From Siphonodentalium dalli (lineage: Eukaryota; Mollusca; Scaphopoda; Gadilida; Siphonodentaliidae), in assembly GCA_032622095.1 (NCBI GenBank), contig CP136064.1, positions 6,381,512 to 6,445,511 of the forward strand: 64,000 bases of DNA. The letters are read 5' to 3'. The position numbers and the translations under genes were made by a program. The first letter of the stretch is position 1. Every line of letters starts with the position of its first letter. Shown piece after piece: positions 36,265-45,413 of the stretch. The notes under the pieces were generated by a model that saw nothing but the letters and a program-made list of their open reading frames with translations, was not told where the DNA came from and did not search any database.

Positions 36265-36859
36265 CAGAGGATGTTTATCTGTCATTCTTTTCAATTTAAA
36301 TGAGCTTAATTCCCATGCCTTTGTTCTATGCATGTATAACCTGGTAGATATTAAGCCCACGTAGGTGACGCCGCGAAGCACCGTGTGCTTTAGTGAGTAC
36401 TGCGTACACACACGTATACACGATGGGAGAACGTTGAGTCTACAATACTGCTAAACGAAAAATATTTCCAAAAATATCTTGACCTCGACACACACTTTGA
36501 ACTCTTGAACTCTCTTTCCGAGTCACATATGCAGCGATTGGATGATGGCGTTCATCTTAAACAATCAGAATTAAGATTACTCGCGGACCGTTGTTAGGCA
36601 AGTGATGTTATTCAAACAACTGAAAATCGCAACATCGGATTATTATTTCCACGAATTACTAATTAAAACACACGAGATGTGCGAAACAAATATGCCGGCA
36701 TGTACATATGTTAGTGATATAATCATATATGATACAAGGTGAGTGATCAGTATCGCCCGAGATAGTATAGTCGGGCTTTTTTGTCCGCCAATGTAACAAA
36801 ATCAGCAATTTCAGAGGAGTTAGGTCATAGGCGTTATTTACTTATTATTCTATGGTATA
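36265..36859. other. No gene; terminator-like hairpin
   Basis: A hairpin GCCCGA (36755-36760) / TCGGGC (36771-36776) is followed by TTTTTT (36777-36782). It looks like a bacterial terminator, or a pol III stop, but has no gene beside it. Nothing else is recognised. Confidence 0.35.
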
Positions 36860-37338
36860 TGTGAGGTAATGAACACATAGATATATATATATATATATAG
36901 GTACTTTATTACGTCGTGAATAAGATACAAGCAGTGTATACAAATGTGACAATCAAGTCGCCGCGAAGTAAGGTCACCGAATGGGTGATGACTGGTGTGG
37001 GTGATACCTGGAGAGGTACGAACCTCGAGATGAGATGAGTCTAGTGAAAGCATGATGTGATGGGATGTGGCTGTTTCTTATATACTATTTGGGATGCATA
37101 TTAGATGAGGCGTTTGGCAATACACATCGGGATTGGTTCCGCCGTTATGGTAATTTCCCTTGACCATATTTGGGAGCCATCTTCATTGTGTGTATGTCTT
37201 CGCTGGGAGTAAGGTGTGTGAGGTTTCGTCAAGAAACCGAGCACGAATATTTGAGTTTGGGGTTCTATATATTGGGACAGTCGTATAGTTGTGAGATTAT
37301 AATGGGGTATGGGCAATTGTATATGGCGTTATGTCACA
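36860..37338 (-). repeat. 3' LTR
   Basis: Starts TGTGAGGTAATG and ends GTTATGTCACA on the plus strand, giving the inverted termini TGTGA/TCACA. It matches 50661-51147 with small differences, including a longer (AT)n tract and the absence of a ~10-bp 'aatcaagttg' insertion. Confidence 0.9.
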
Positions 37339-37342
37339 TATG

Positions 37343-37353
37343 TCCCCCCACCC
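37343..37353 (-). promoter_or_regulatory. Polypurine tract
   Basis: The minus strand reads GGGTGGGGGGA a few bases before the 3' LTR, as expected for plus-strand priming in an LTR element. Confidence 0.7.
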
Positions 37354-38187
37354 GTGTAAGATTTTTAGCGCAGCGGAAAATCTGATGTAATATCAAAATT
37401 ATGGACATAACTGGGGTATTTGTGATCGTGTAATGTGGATGAGGCTGAATGAAGTGTGATGACGATGGTGAGAATATAGTAAGTTGATCGATACATTGTA
37501 AAATTGAGTAGGATGAAGGTATGACTAATACATGTGGAACAAAGTTGTTTTAAAATGATAATACGCAATATTATGAGATTATGAAATAAATGGTGGGAAA
37601 AGCATATATGGGTTGGTATATAAAATGATCGTACATGCAGTTATAATGCGTGCTAGATTGATATGTAGGATAAGGTGTGATGATAGAATATAGAGATACA
37701 AGTATGAGAAGTAATGAATTTAACAACACGGTAATAGTGCATGGTATGTTTTGTAAAGGAACTAATGGTACATATACGTACATTGTTGATATGTTATATA
37801 AATGCATGTTGTATTGTAAATAAAATCATGACGATATGTATACATTTGTGATTTTGGTTGTGAGAGACCAACTGTTTCACATCTGCCGTCAATTGCGCAG
37901 GGAAATTTGTGAGAGCGTGATATCAGAGGTGAAATATTGCTTGGAATATGGCATATGATGTTAGCGCTGTGAATTGGTCTGTTTGATAGGTGGCGAGATC
38001 CTTGACGAATCTTATTGATGATAATTGATGGTCAGTTATCTTAATGCTTGAGGTTGGCACGTGTCATAATGGCGTTAGTATATACAGCTGTCGGGTGTGT
38101 GTGCAGTAACGAAATTATAAATTGTCTATGGGTTTGTGCCCCTTATAGAAAAAAAATGATGTTATTAATAATTTGTTTATGTAATGG

Positions 38188-38658
38188 TCAATAGAGATTG
38201 AGGGGTGGGTCATGGACGGAAGCGTGAGTTTTTATTATATTCATAGGTCGTAATGTGGCTAATTCGTCATCAACGTCTCGTGGGTGTTTTTTGGGAAATG
38301 TTAAATCTTCTTGTGTGCTTTCTACTTGAGGTTGTTTAGCTGGAAATAAATGAATGTCTTTCGTAGCTTTATTGGGTAATGGTGGGGTATGTCTGTGGCG
38401 AAGTTGCATGTCAGTTTCATTTATCACTTGGTTAAGTTTATTGCGTCGCTTAGCGATTTTAATTCGTCTCGTATTGTGATTGCGATGAGTCTGATATTGG
38501 GAAATTTTCGTAATACACTGAATAATGTATTTGCGACTTGAGATGGCAATCAGTAAAATTAATATGAATTTAACGATAGCAGGAATAATGATTTGGTAGT
38601 AATCATGTTTTTGTTTTTGTTTGATGGGTTGCAGGGAAGTGACTGTTTGGAGAAAGTC
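38188..38658 (-). pseudogene. Env transmembrane segment and cytoplasmic tail
   Basis: This is the in-frame continuation of the env frame after a TAA at 38659-38661. It contains a hydrophobic run, IIIPAIVKFILILLIAI, followed by basic residues. That fits a C-terminal membrane anchor and a tail of about 120 residues rich in Lys, Arg, His and Pro. It ends at 38188. The stop before the anchor would yield an unanchored product in this copy. Confidence 0.6.
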
Positions 38659-39298
38659 TTATAAGGACAGTTGCTTCATGGGGGGTAACTTGTTTGGAAT
38701 CGATACTTGAGGGGGCAAGTTATGAATTTGCGAAAATAATGGCTTCAATTGTGGCAATTTATGTAATTCAATAGTTGATTGTAATTGAGTTATTTGTGTC
38801 TTGATGGTGATGTTTGATGAGTTCAAAGTTGTGAATGCAATTAACTTAATGCTGGCTGTTGTAGCTATGCACCTTGGTGGTAAAGTTATCATGGCGACAG
38901 GGGGTAATATTGTGATTTTATATGGTCGTTTTCTTGGAAGATTGTGATGACAGTTTACTGTAAATGTGTGAGCTTTCGTTGTTGTTATAAGCCATGTACA
39001 TGATGCGAGTTTAATAGCAGATGGTAAGTGATACTGAGGATAGATGGCTATGGGGCAATTTATGATGGTATTTTTTGTATCATTGGTGAATATGTTCAGT
39101 AGGCAGTTATGATTATGTGACGCGGCGATCAAAATATTTTGAATTCTACAATATGGTAATTTATTTAAAATACATGGGTGATTGTCACCAATGGTGATGT
39201 ACTTGGATCGGTCGGGATATAATATCAGGTAATTATGAGTAATATCGATTCGGGCAACTGTATATTTATTGTTGTGTCTGAGTTTTGGGTCTTGATGG
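38659..39298 (-). pseudogene. Env middle region
   Basis: An open frame runs from about 39298 to the stop at 38659 and continues the env ectodomain after a frameshift near 39298. It has several cysteines (for example KLASCTWLITTT and NCHHNLP) and Asn-X-Thr/Ser sites. A run near its end with alternating hydrophobic residues and many Gln and Leu could be a second heptad-repeat region. Assignment rests on position between the fusion-protein part and the transmembrane anchor. Confidence 0.55.
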
Positions 39299-39299
39299 T

Positions 39300-40169
39300 C
39301 TAATGGATAAAAAATGGTATAGCGCGGAATATATCAAACTGCATTCTGATATCGCGTAAATAAATTGTTATGGTAATGATTAGTCTGCTGTCTGTGAGTA
39401 TGGTTTGTGTCTTCAAATGTTGGTAATATTTTGCAATCCCCGATTCTATGGGGAATGGTAATTTCAAATGGGCTGGAAGTAATTTCGTTATACTATCAAG
39501 TGCCTTTTTTAATTGGATTGGACTTATGATCTCAGGTGTTAATCGGTGGTTAATTAGAGAGGCAATTTGAACTTTAAGATGTCGCAAATATAATTTTGCT
39601 TGGATAACATCTTGTTGTATTTCATGTAACATTACTAGAAACTTAGCGTTGATGATTGTGAATATTTCGAGTGTGTGTACATGTTTTTGAGTTTGATGTG
39701 TTTCTTTTCGAAGTATGGTTTGAATATTGGATATTGTTGTTGATAATGTGTTGACTCGTTGGCAATTTTCGTTTGAAATGACGCGTGTGATGTTCATGAT
39801 AGAATAAGCGGTTTGAGTATTGTGTTGGATTTTTTTGGGTTTTTTATAGAGGGTTCGTATGTTATCTTCTACATGTGTAATATCTGACATCGATGGTGTG
39901 CCAAAAACGAACTTAGCTATGTCGCTTATAAATGGTAGGAGTGCTCGTTTGAGTCTTTTGGTATTATGGAGTTGATAATAATTATGATATTCTTGTTTGA
40001 TTTGTTTTGTTTCCATGAGAGCTGCTGCTAATTCAGTTTGTAAATCTGTCAAAATGTTGATGAGAATAAAGTTAATGTTATTTGTTTCGTTCCTGAATGG
40101 AGGTTTATTATAGTGATATGTGCTTTGATGAAACGTGGCACAAATACTATTGAGTTTAGTTTGGGCCAT
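39300..40169 (-). CDS. env: Env, F-like membrane fusion protein (core part)
   Basis: This 289-residue frame carries an R-L-K-R furin-type site (about residue 74) followed at once by a hydrophobic stretch, ALLPFISDIAKFVFGT. This is the layout of the baculovirus F-like envelope proteins of insect errantiviruses. Downstream are long stretches with heptad-like spacing, and near the end the motif of the pre-membrane region (ending YLRDIRMQFDIFRAIPF). In errantiviruses this protein mediates membrane fusion after proteolytic cleavage. Here the frame is cut by a shift at its end and continues in another frame. An upstream frame (40231-40446) may hold the signal peptide. The first Met may not be the true start. 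Confidence 0.7.
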   Translation of the reverse strand: MAQTKLNSICATFHQSTYHYNKPPFRNETNNINFILINILTDLQTELAAALMETKQIKQEYHNYYQLHNTKRLKRALLPFISDIAKFVFGTPSMSDITHVEDNIRTLYKKPKKIQHNTQTAYSIMNITRVISNENCQRVNTLSTTISNIQTILRKETHQTQKHVHTLEIFTIINAKFLVMLHEIQQDVIQAKLYLRHLKVQIASLINHRLTPEIISPIQLKKALDSITKLLPAHLKLPFPIESGIAKYYQHLKTQTILTDSRLIITITIYLRDIRMQFDIFRAIPFFIH

Positions 40170-40230
40170 TCGTATGTCGCTAGCGAGTCTTGCTATGTAG
40201 GTATAATATGGTGTGAGTTCGATGAGAAAA

Positions 40231-40446
40231 CTAAGATCCCAATTTTCGACAGCGATGCAAAAATAACATGTTCTGTTGAGTTAACATAGCGTCACTAATT
40301 TGAAAGCCAATGATAAGTATGAAGAGGGTTGCTTTAACGAAGTTTTCTGTAGGCTTCATGTCGCTTGCACACCTATAAGTAGAAATATAGGTGTGTATTA
40401 GCGAGTTAGCCTGTATCTGATTATAAAGATAGATTCGTGTGGGCAT
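40231..40446 (-). pseudogene. Possible env signal-peptide region
   Basis: A 71-residue frame just upstream of env contains a hydrophobic run, KATLFILIIGFQISDAML, that would suit a signal peptide. It stops before the main env frame and lies in a different frame (40446 to 40169 is not a multiple of three), so joining it to env would need a frameshift or splicing. Confidence 0.4.
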
Positions 40447-40648
40447 GGTTGGTATGGGTTAACTGGTTTGATTAGCACTGAGACTTTTCGGCCGGTGTAA
40501 CTTTTAATGTCTTTCTAGAATTACTATGTAAAATGGGTACCCCTTGGAATCGACGAGATATGACGTCACATGACGTCACGCGATGCGAGTGTGTCTGCCA
40601 ATTAGCAATGCCGGAGGCGTGGCACCGAAGGTAATTAGTGGTATAATG

Positions 40649-40655
40649 TATAAAT
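40649..40655 (+). promoter_or_regulatory. TATA-like box before an antisense ORF
   Basis: TATAAAT lies 62 nt upstream of the ATG at 40711, on the strand opposite to the retroelement. Confidence 0.3.
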
Positions 40656-40710
40656 GTGTTTTCGGTAACGATTGCGAATATTACGGGCCTATTTTTCGAT
40701 ATTTGTAGTT

Positions 40711-41001
40711 ATGAGTCAACATTTGAGTGAGTTAGAGTGTAAGTTGAGAGATGCAAAAGTATGTGGTTTAGGGTATTTTGGGGTTGTTATTGATTCAAGC
40801 TATCTGTCATATGTAAATGACCAGATAGTCGATCAATTTGGGGTATGTATACGATGTAGTCGTGTTGGGGGATATATTGTGATTTACACATACATGCTAG
40901 TCAGGTTAATTTTAGTCTTGCACATGTATATGTTGTTAGTGCGCACTATCATGCGGCTTTGGTTATCTCAGGCGGTGGGGGGGGGTATGTATACAACATA
41001 G
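40711..41001 (+). CDS. Antisense small ORF A in the pol-env spacer
   Basis: A 96-codon frame starts MSQHLSELECKLRDAKV on the strand opposite to gag-pol-env, following a TATA-like box. The first ~45 residues are acidic and helix-prone; the rest is hydrophobic and Tyr/Met-rich. I recognise no family. Its start resembles that of ORF B at 41969 (MS, then acidic residues alternating with Leu), with a similar TATA-to-ATG distance. It could equally be a chance frame. Confidence 0.25.
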   Translation: MSQHLSELECKLRDAKVCGLGYFGVVIDSSYLSYVNDQIVDQFGVCIRCSRVGGYIVIYTYMLVRLILVLHMYMLLVRTIMRLWLSQAVGGGMYTT

Positions 41002-41916
41002 TCTTGTGTGATATGTGTGCACTGGCGTACGTCTTTGGTTATCATGGGTGGGGTATATGATGGGTTATGGGTAATTGTGTGACACGTTTTGTCGTGTTTT
41101 GTATGTCACATCTTAATTTAATTGGGCCTTCATTGGCCATTTAACATGTACGTTATATTTGGAAATATTGTGGAAGTGGGTTTCGCAAGTACTAAATCAT
41201 TACGTAAAGTTCACCTATCGGTGTCCATGTCATACTAATTGGTTTGTGTGGGTCGCTTGAGGTTGATATAATGATATACTTGTGAGGTCGTAAACCTTGG
41301 TGAATTGTTTCATCCAAATAGGGTTATTTGAGTTTTAATGAATAATTATGGGTAATTTTAGTTATGTTGTGAGGCAGATAAATTTGCTGGATAATGTTGT
41401 TTTGGTTTATGTTATTAGTTTATGTTGCAAGATTCCTATTTATTGATATGATACCTGGTGTAACATATTTTTATTGTATTTATTTATTTTTGTTTTGTTG
41501 TTGAGGGAAGCAAGTTTTTTTTCGCATGTCGCTACCTCTTCTGCGTGTTATGTTTTAAGAGGTGATCAACCTCTTGATATTGAATATAACACCTTCTGGG
41601 CTTTATCCGATACGAAATTCCATGTGTTCACTGTGCATGGTGTACACTGGACTTGCTAGTATTGAGTTATAATCTGATTATTAAATTATGTTTAGTGTGT
41701 TAATTTATAATTGGACATTATGTGTAGATGCCTCGAAGAGATATTGCTTGAGAGCGGGTTCCATGTTAGCGGATATGTGTCTGTAATGTATTACATTACG
41801 GGTATATCAAGACAGAGGGTATGTGGCAGGTCCCTCGGGAGTATTCAAGAGTGTCTGCTTTAAGTTGGCGTAGCGACTCGATTCGATACGGACGCTATCT
41901 GACAATCTGGAATTAG

Positions 41917-41925
41917 TATATAAGG
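41917..41925 (+). promoter_or_regulatory. TATA-like box before antisense ORF B
   Basis: TATATAAGG lies 52 nt upstream of the ATG at 41969. Confidence 0.35.
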
Positions 41926-41968
41926 TGTGGGAATATTTACAAGTGTTATTTCTGACTTAATTTTCATT

Positions 41969-42247
41969 ATGTCCGACTATTTGCTGTTTTTAGAGGCTGA
42001 ACTTGCGGTTATCGAATCGGGAAACTTCGAGGTTGATTTACAATATGTGGATCATGTCCTAAGCTGGTATGATGCCTTAGTTGCAGTTTGCCTGGCAGGG
42101 GGTTCAAGCAGCATCGACTGGGCCCGGTACTTTAGTACTGTCGTTGAACTGGAATGGTGTAACGATGTAGTGAATCTACGATTGGAAATATTGGATGAGA
42201 GATGGCGAATAATGAACATATGGTGTCGACATCAGACAGTGCTGTAA
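41969..42247 (+). CDS. Antisense small ORF B in the pol-env spacer
   Basis: This 92-residue frame begins MSDYLLFLEAELAVIESGNF and is acidic with regularly spaced Leu, Val and Trp residues (for example ELEWCNDVVNLRLEIL). Such a composition suits a small helical protein and is unusual for random AT-rich DNA. It follows a TATA-like box and is followed 55 nt after the stop by a strong hairpin (42302-42326). It runs opposite to the retroelement genes. No family is recognised; the alternatives are a captured gene, an element-specific accessory gene, or chance. Confidence 0.35.
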   Translation: MSDYLLFLEAELAVIESGNFEVDLQYVDHVLSWYDALVAVCLAGGSSSIDWARYFSTVVELEWCNDVVNLRLEILDERWRIMNIWCRHQTVL

Positions 42248-42301
42248 GAAGATGTCGCTGTGAATGCTACCCCTGATGACTTGGACCGCCCCTGATAAAG
42301 A

Positions 42302-42326
42302 GCCGGCTTGCGTTCCGCAAGCTGGC
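42302..42326. repeat. Strong hairpin downstream of antisense ORF B
   Basis: GCCGGCTTGCG, loop TTC, CGCAAGCTGGC: an 11-bp GC-rich stem with one G-U/A-C-type mismatch, in an otherwise AT-rich region. No T-run follows directly. Confidence 0.6.
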
Positions 42327-42594
42327 ACGGTGTTTAGCCAATAATAACATGAATTGATTTGTTTTTGTGGTTATTCACCGTGTCAGCCTGTAGAAATAAC
42401 ATCTTGCTGATAAAACAAATTTTGTTGTAAAATTGCTAATTCACCAAAGGTGGAAATATTGGTTGAAATATAAAGAGTAACTTCTGTAAACGTGCTAAAG
42501 CACCAAAGATTATTTAATTATAGTTGAAAATTGGTGAAAATGTAAAGAGACAAATATATTATTAACCCGCTCCCAAGAATTATTACAGATTATT

Positions 42595-43105
42595 ATCGTG
42601 TTTTCTATGTTTTATAATGAAGAACGTTTGTTCGTTCAAATAAATATGGTTTTAGTTGTTCCGGAGAATTTAGGGGAACGTATTGAATATGGGAGAGATG
42701 CCGGGATTGAGATAATATACGCTTTATAATAAAGAGCGTTATATGTTTGTTTCGGGGTTTCATGGCTTCAAATAATGTCGGCAAATGTCTGTGAAAAATG
42801 AGGTGGGAATTGGAAAAGGTGTTGTTGATGGTGGAAATGCTGTGGTTTCTGTACCAATCGTTCTATAATAAAGAGCGTTATTTGGCAGTTCTTTGTGGTT
42901 TATGACCTCAAATAATTTGGACGAAAGTCAATAAAAATGACGTGCGCATGGGGATTGGGGGAAGGTGTCATTGATGGGGGAAATGCCGTGGGTTTTATAC
43001 CAATCACTCTATGATAGAGAGCGTTTTTGGCGGATTGGGGGAAGTGATGTTGACGGAGAAATGCCGTGATTATTGTATCACATACTATATAATAAATAGT
43101 GTCTT
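42595..43105. repeat. Tandem ~142-bp repeats each with an AT-rich hairpin
   Basis: Small hairpins lie at 42719-42739, 42859-42877, 43007-43019 and 43084-43100, with related sequence near 42610. Three contain AATAAA or a close variant. The flanking text ('gtgttgatggtggaaatgc', 'gtcattgatgggggaaatgc') repeats as well. No protein is encoded. Confidence 0.55.
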
Positions 43106-43915
43106 GCGGCGTTGGGAACCTGTTTTAAATAAGGTTTAGGCAGAAGAAAAAAAGGCCATGTATTAAATATGGTGCGGCTACTATATCTTGAGTGGAGTAT
43201 ATCCGAAGTAATGAAAGCTTAATTAAGTTTGTGGTTTTAACATTCTCATTTGCCATATGGAAAATCGATCAATATTATAGATGCGGATATGACATCAGGT
43301 ATCTCGTTGACATGGTGCGTGCGTAATTGAGATCATGTGGTCAAAGATGATAGCTGTGCCAGCTGTTGTACTAATGATCTTTACAAGGGACTTGCGCTTA
43401 CTGAAGTGATTGATGATTCAGCGGACACCTGTTGGGAAAATTACGTTTGCGTTTGTGAAAAATTATCATGAGTTCTATCTAGATATTTTGTTTTGTTATA
43501 TTAAAGTTGTGTCTTATTATTGGTGATAGGGATGATATATGTATATGATGAACGTCTCGTACAATTGTGTTTAATATATTAAGCACATGATTGCACCTAA
43601 TATATAAAGGGCGCTATTGCAGCGGTAGGTTCGTGGGATATTTGACATTTTTGCATGTGGGGGGGGGGGGGGGCTGCGCATTATGAGATACGTGACTAAT
43701 GATTATTAGTTGTGGGAATAATGGGTGAGTATGTGAGTTTTGAATACGTGATGTTGTTTTTTGAGAAGTATTTTGATACATGATTATGAATGTTCGATAT
43801 CAGTTGTCATCTGATATAAATCATGTTTCCGTACTTTCGTTTGACCAATTCGTTGTATCATTTGAACGGCTGCTAAATGAGTGGGAATTATTGGATGAGG
43901 TAGATTGGAGATTAG
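43106..43915. other. Spacer without recognised gene
   Basis: AT-rich with a long G-run at 43659-43672. A plus-strand 78-codon frame (43780-44016) overlaps the integrase end in antisense and is probably its shadow. Confidence 0.4.
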
Positions 43916-44992
43916 CTAGCGATGAATCTTGTGGCATATGTTTGGCATTGGGTGTATATGATTTATTATGCGGCCGCATTTTTTGGATGCTCGACTCGAC
44001 ATTGTTTCTGATGTAGTATTGTAAGAATTTTCTGTCGTAATTGTTTTGTGTTTTATGATATTTGGTTCCTGTGGTTGGGAAATTGAATGGTCGCTGGACG
44101 AAAATTGCGGGGGTGAATGGTTGTCTGTCTTATTAAAATGCTTCGAAGCCATGAGTCTGTTGGCCAATTCAGCCAATGGTATTGAAGAACTGTCGTCTGT
44201 GTTTGATCGCTCAAGTTGAACGCGTTTAATTGCCGTTGTTTTGAGGTCATCGTCTGATTCTAAAGTAGATTGAGAGTTATTACTATAAATATTGGTTTCA
44301 CTGGGTGGAAATGCAAATCGATTATGTCGTTTATTTTTTAAATGAGTGGCTCGTTGAAGTGTTGGCCAATTAACAGGGGATGGTTTGAAGTGTTTAGCAT
44401 GTGATTTTGTTAATTTTGCAGACAGGTCATGTCTTAGTATGTAAGATACAGGGCCTGTTTGTTTTAAGATGCGCCAAAACGGATCAAATTTAAATGAAAA
44501 TTTGTGATTTGGTTGGTGGATTTTGTAATAGACGGATTGGCCTATTTTAAAGGTTGGAATAGATCCACCGCTGTTCTTTTTGTGGTTGCGAGAGGCTGTT
44601 TCGAGATGAGATTTTGTAGTTTTAAAAATAATGTGTTGATTTTGAAGCATGGTGTCTAAAAAATCATCTCCTAAATACTTTTCTCTGTGTGTTAAAATTC
44701 GGTCTATGCTTATCTGTGGTTCTCTAAAAAAAGTAAGAAAAAATGGTAAATGTGTATGTACACTGGAACAATAGAAGTTCATTGCTTGTGATGCATAATT
44801 TAGATATAGGTCCCAATTTTCTACGTTTGCTTGGGTGATTGTTGATATAATTGATGACAAACTTCTATGAGAACGCTCACTTTTCCCGTTGTCCTGGGGC
44901 GTATAGAAGCTTGTCTTGCGGTGAGTTATATGGTAATATTTACAAAATTGAGTGAAGGTTGAGTTTGCAAATTCCGAGCCATTGTCCGTCAA
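43916..44992 (-). CDS. pol: Integrase catalytic core (C-terminal part) and GPY/F-like tail
   Basis: The 358-residue frame starts at the TDNGSEF motif, whose Asp (residue 3) is the second acid of the DDE triad. The Glu follows at residue 39 (GKSERSHRSL), giving the D-35-E spacing of retroviral and Ty3/gypsy integrases. Around residues 150-187 lies GQSVYYK...DPFWRILKQTGPVSYIL, a GPY/F-type module. The remaining ~170 residues are polar and of low complexity. The N-terminal half of integrase lies in a different frame (44940-45413), the shift being just upstream of 44992. This part joins the cDNA to host DNA in the nucleus in related elements. Confidence 0.85.
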   Translation of the reverse strand: MTDNGSEFANSTFTQFCKYYHITHRKTSFYTPQDNGKSERSHRSLSSIISTITQANVENWDLYLNYASQAMNFYCSSVHTHLPFFLTFFREPQISIDRILTHREKYLGDDFLDTMLQNQHIIFKTTKSHLETASRNHKKNSGGSIPTFKIGQSVYYKIHQPNHKFSFKFDPFWRILKQTGPVSYILRHDLSAKLTKSHAKHFKPSPVNWPTLQRATHLKNKRHNRFAFPPSETNIYSNNSQSTLESDDDLKTTAIKRVQLERSNTDDSSSIPLAELANRLMASKHFNKTDNHSPPQFSSSDHSISQPQEPNIIKHKTITTENSYNTTSETMSSRASKKCGRIINHIHPMPNICHKIHR

Positions 44993-45413
44993 TATTGATG
45001 CAGAGTAGCCGAATAGAGTGAAATATAGAGTTCAATCTTTCTAAAATTGTATCAACCATTTTGTTAGATAATGCGTATGCTAAAGTATGTAATGAAAACT
45101 TATCAATAATCGTTAAGATAAATCTATTTCCTGATTGTGTTTTGGGGGAAAATGGTCCCATAAGGTAAATGGCGCTTAATTCTCCTGGTCTCGATGGTGC
45201 AGTGATTGGTTGAAGCGGAATTTTTGGATTGTAAGTATTTCGTTGTCGGCACGTATGACAATTGTTTATGTATGTGACAATTTTTGCAAACAACTGGGGT
45301 GTGTAATATCTGTTTCGTATGGTCGAATAGAGCGATTGCACAGCTCTATGTCCGAGACTGTGATACTGAGATATGACCTCTTGTGCTATTTTGTCTGTTA
45401 TGTATATTCTTAA
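44940..45413 (-). pseudogene. pol: Integrase zinc domain and first half of the core
   Basis: The frame is open from about 45413. It shows H-SLG-H followed by NNCHTC, the HHCC zinc-binding set of retroviral-type integrases, and then FILTIIDKFSLHTLAYAL of the catalytic core. At the position of the first catalytic Asp (usually before 'LMGPF') the residue is Tyr (AIYLMGPF). This, with the frameshift into the TDNG frame, should abolish activity of this copy. Confidence 0.8.

Noticed and set aside
36850-37380. Host small genes in the LTR (frames of about 70 codons on both strands)
   Set aside because: They are inside LTR sequence duplicated at 50661-51147 and differ between the two copies.
43659-43672. 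Long G/C runs here and at 2986-2995, 54474 and 57278 as G-quadruplex elements
   Set aside because: They are single homopolymer runs, common slippage products and assembly weak points, without a conserved context.
43780-44016. A third antisense frame (78 codons) near the integrase end
   Set aside because: It overlaps the integrase frame in antisense and lacks the TATA-like box and MS start of the other two.
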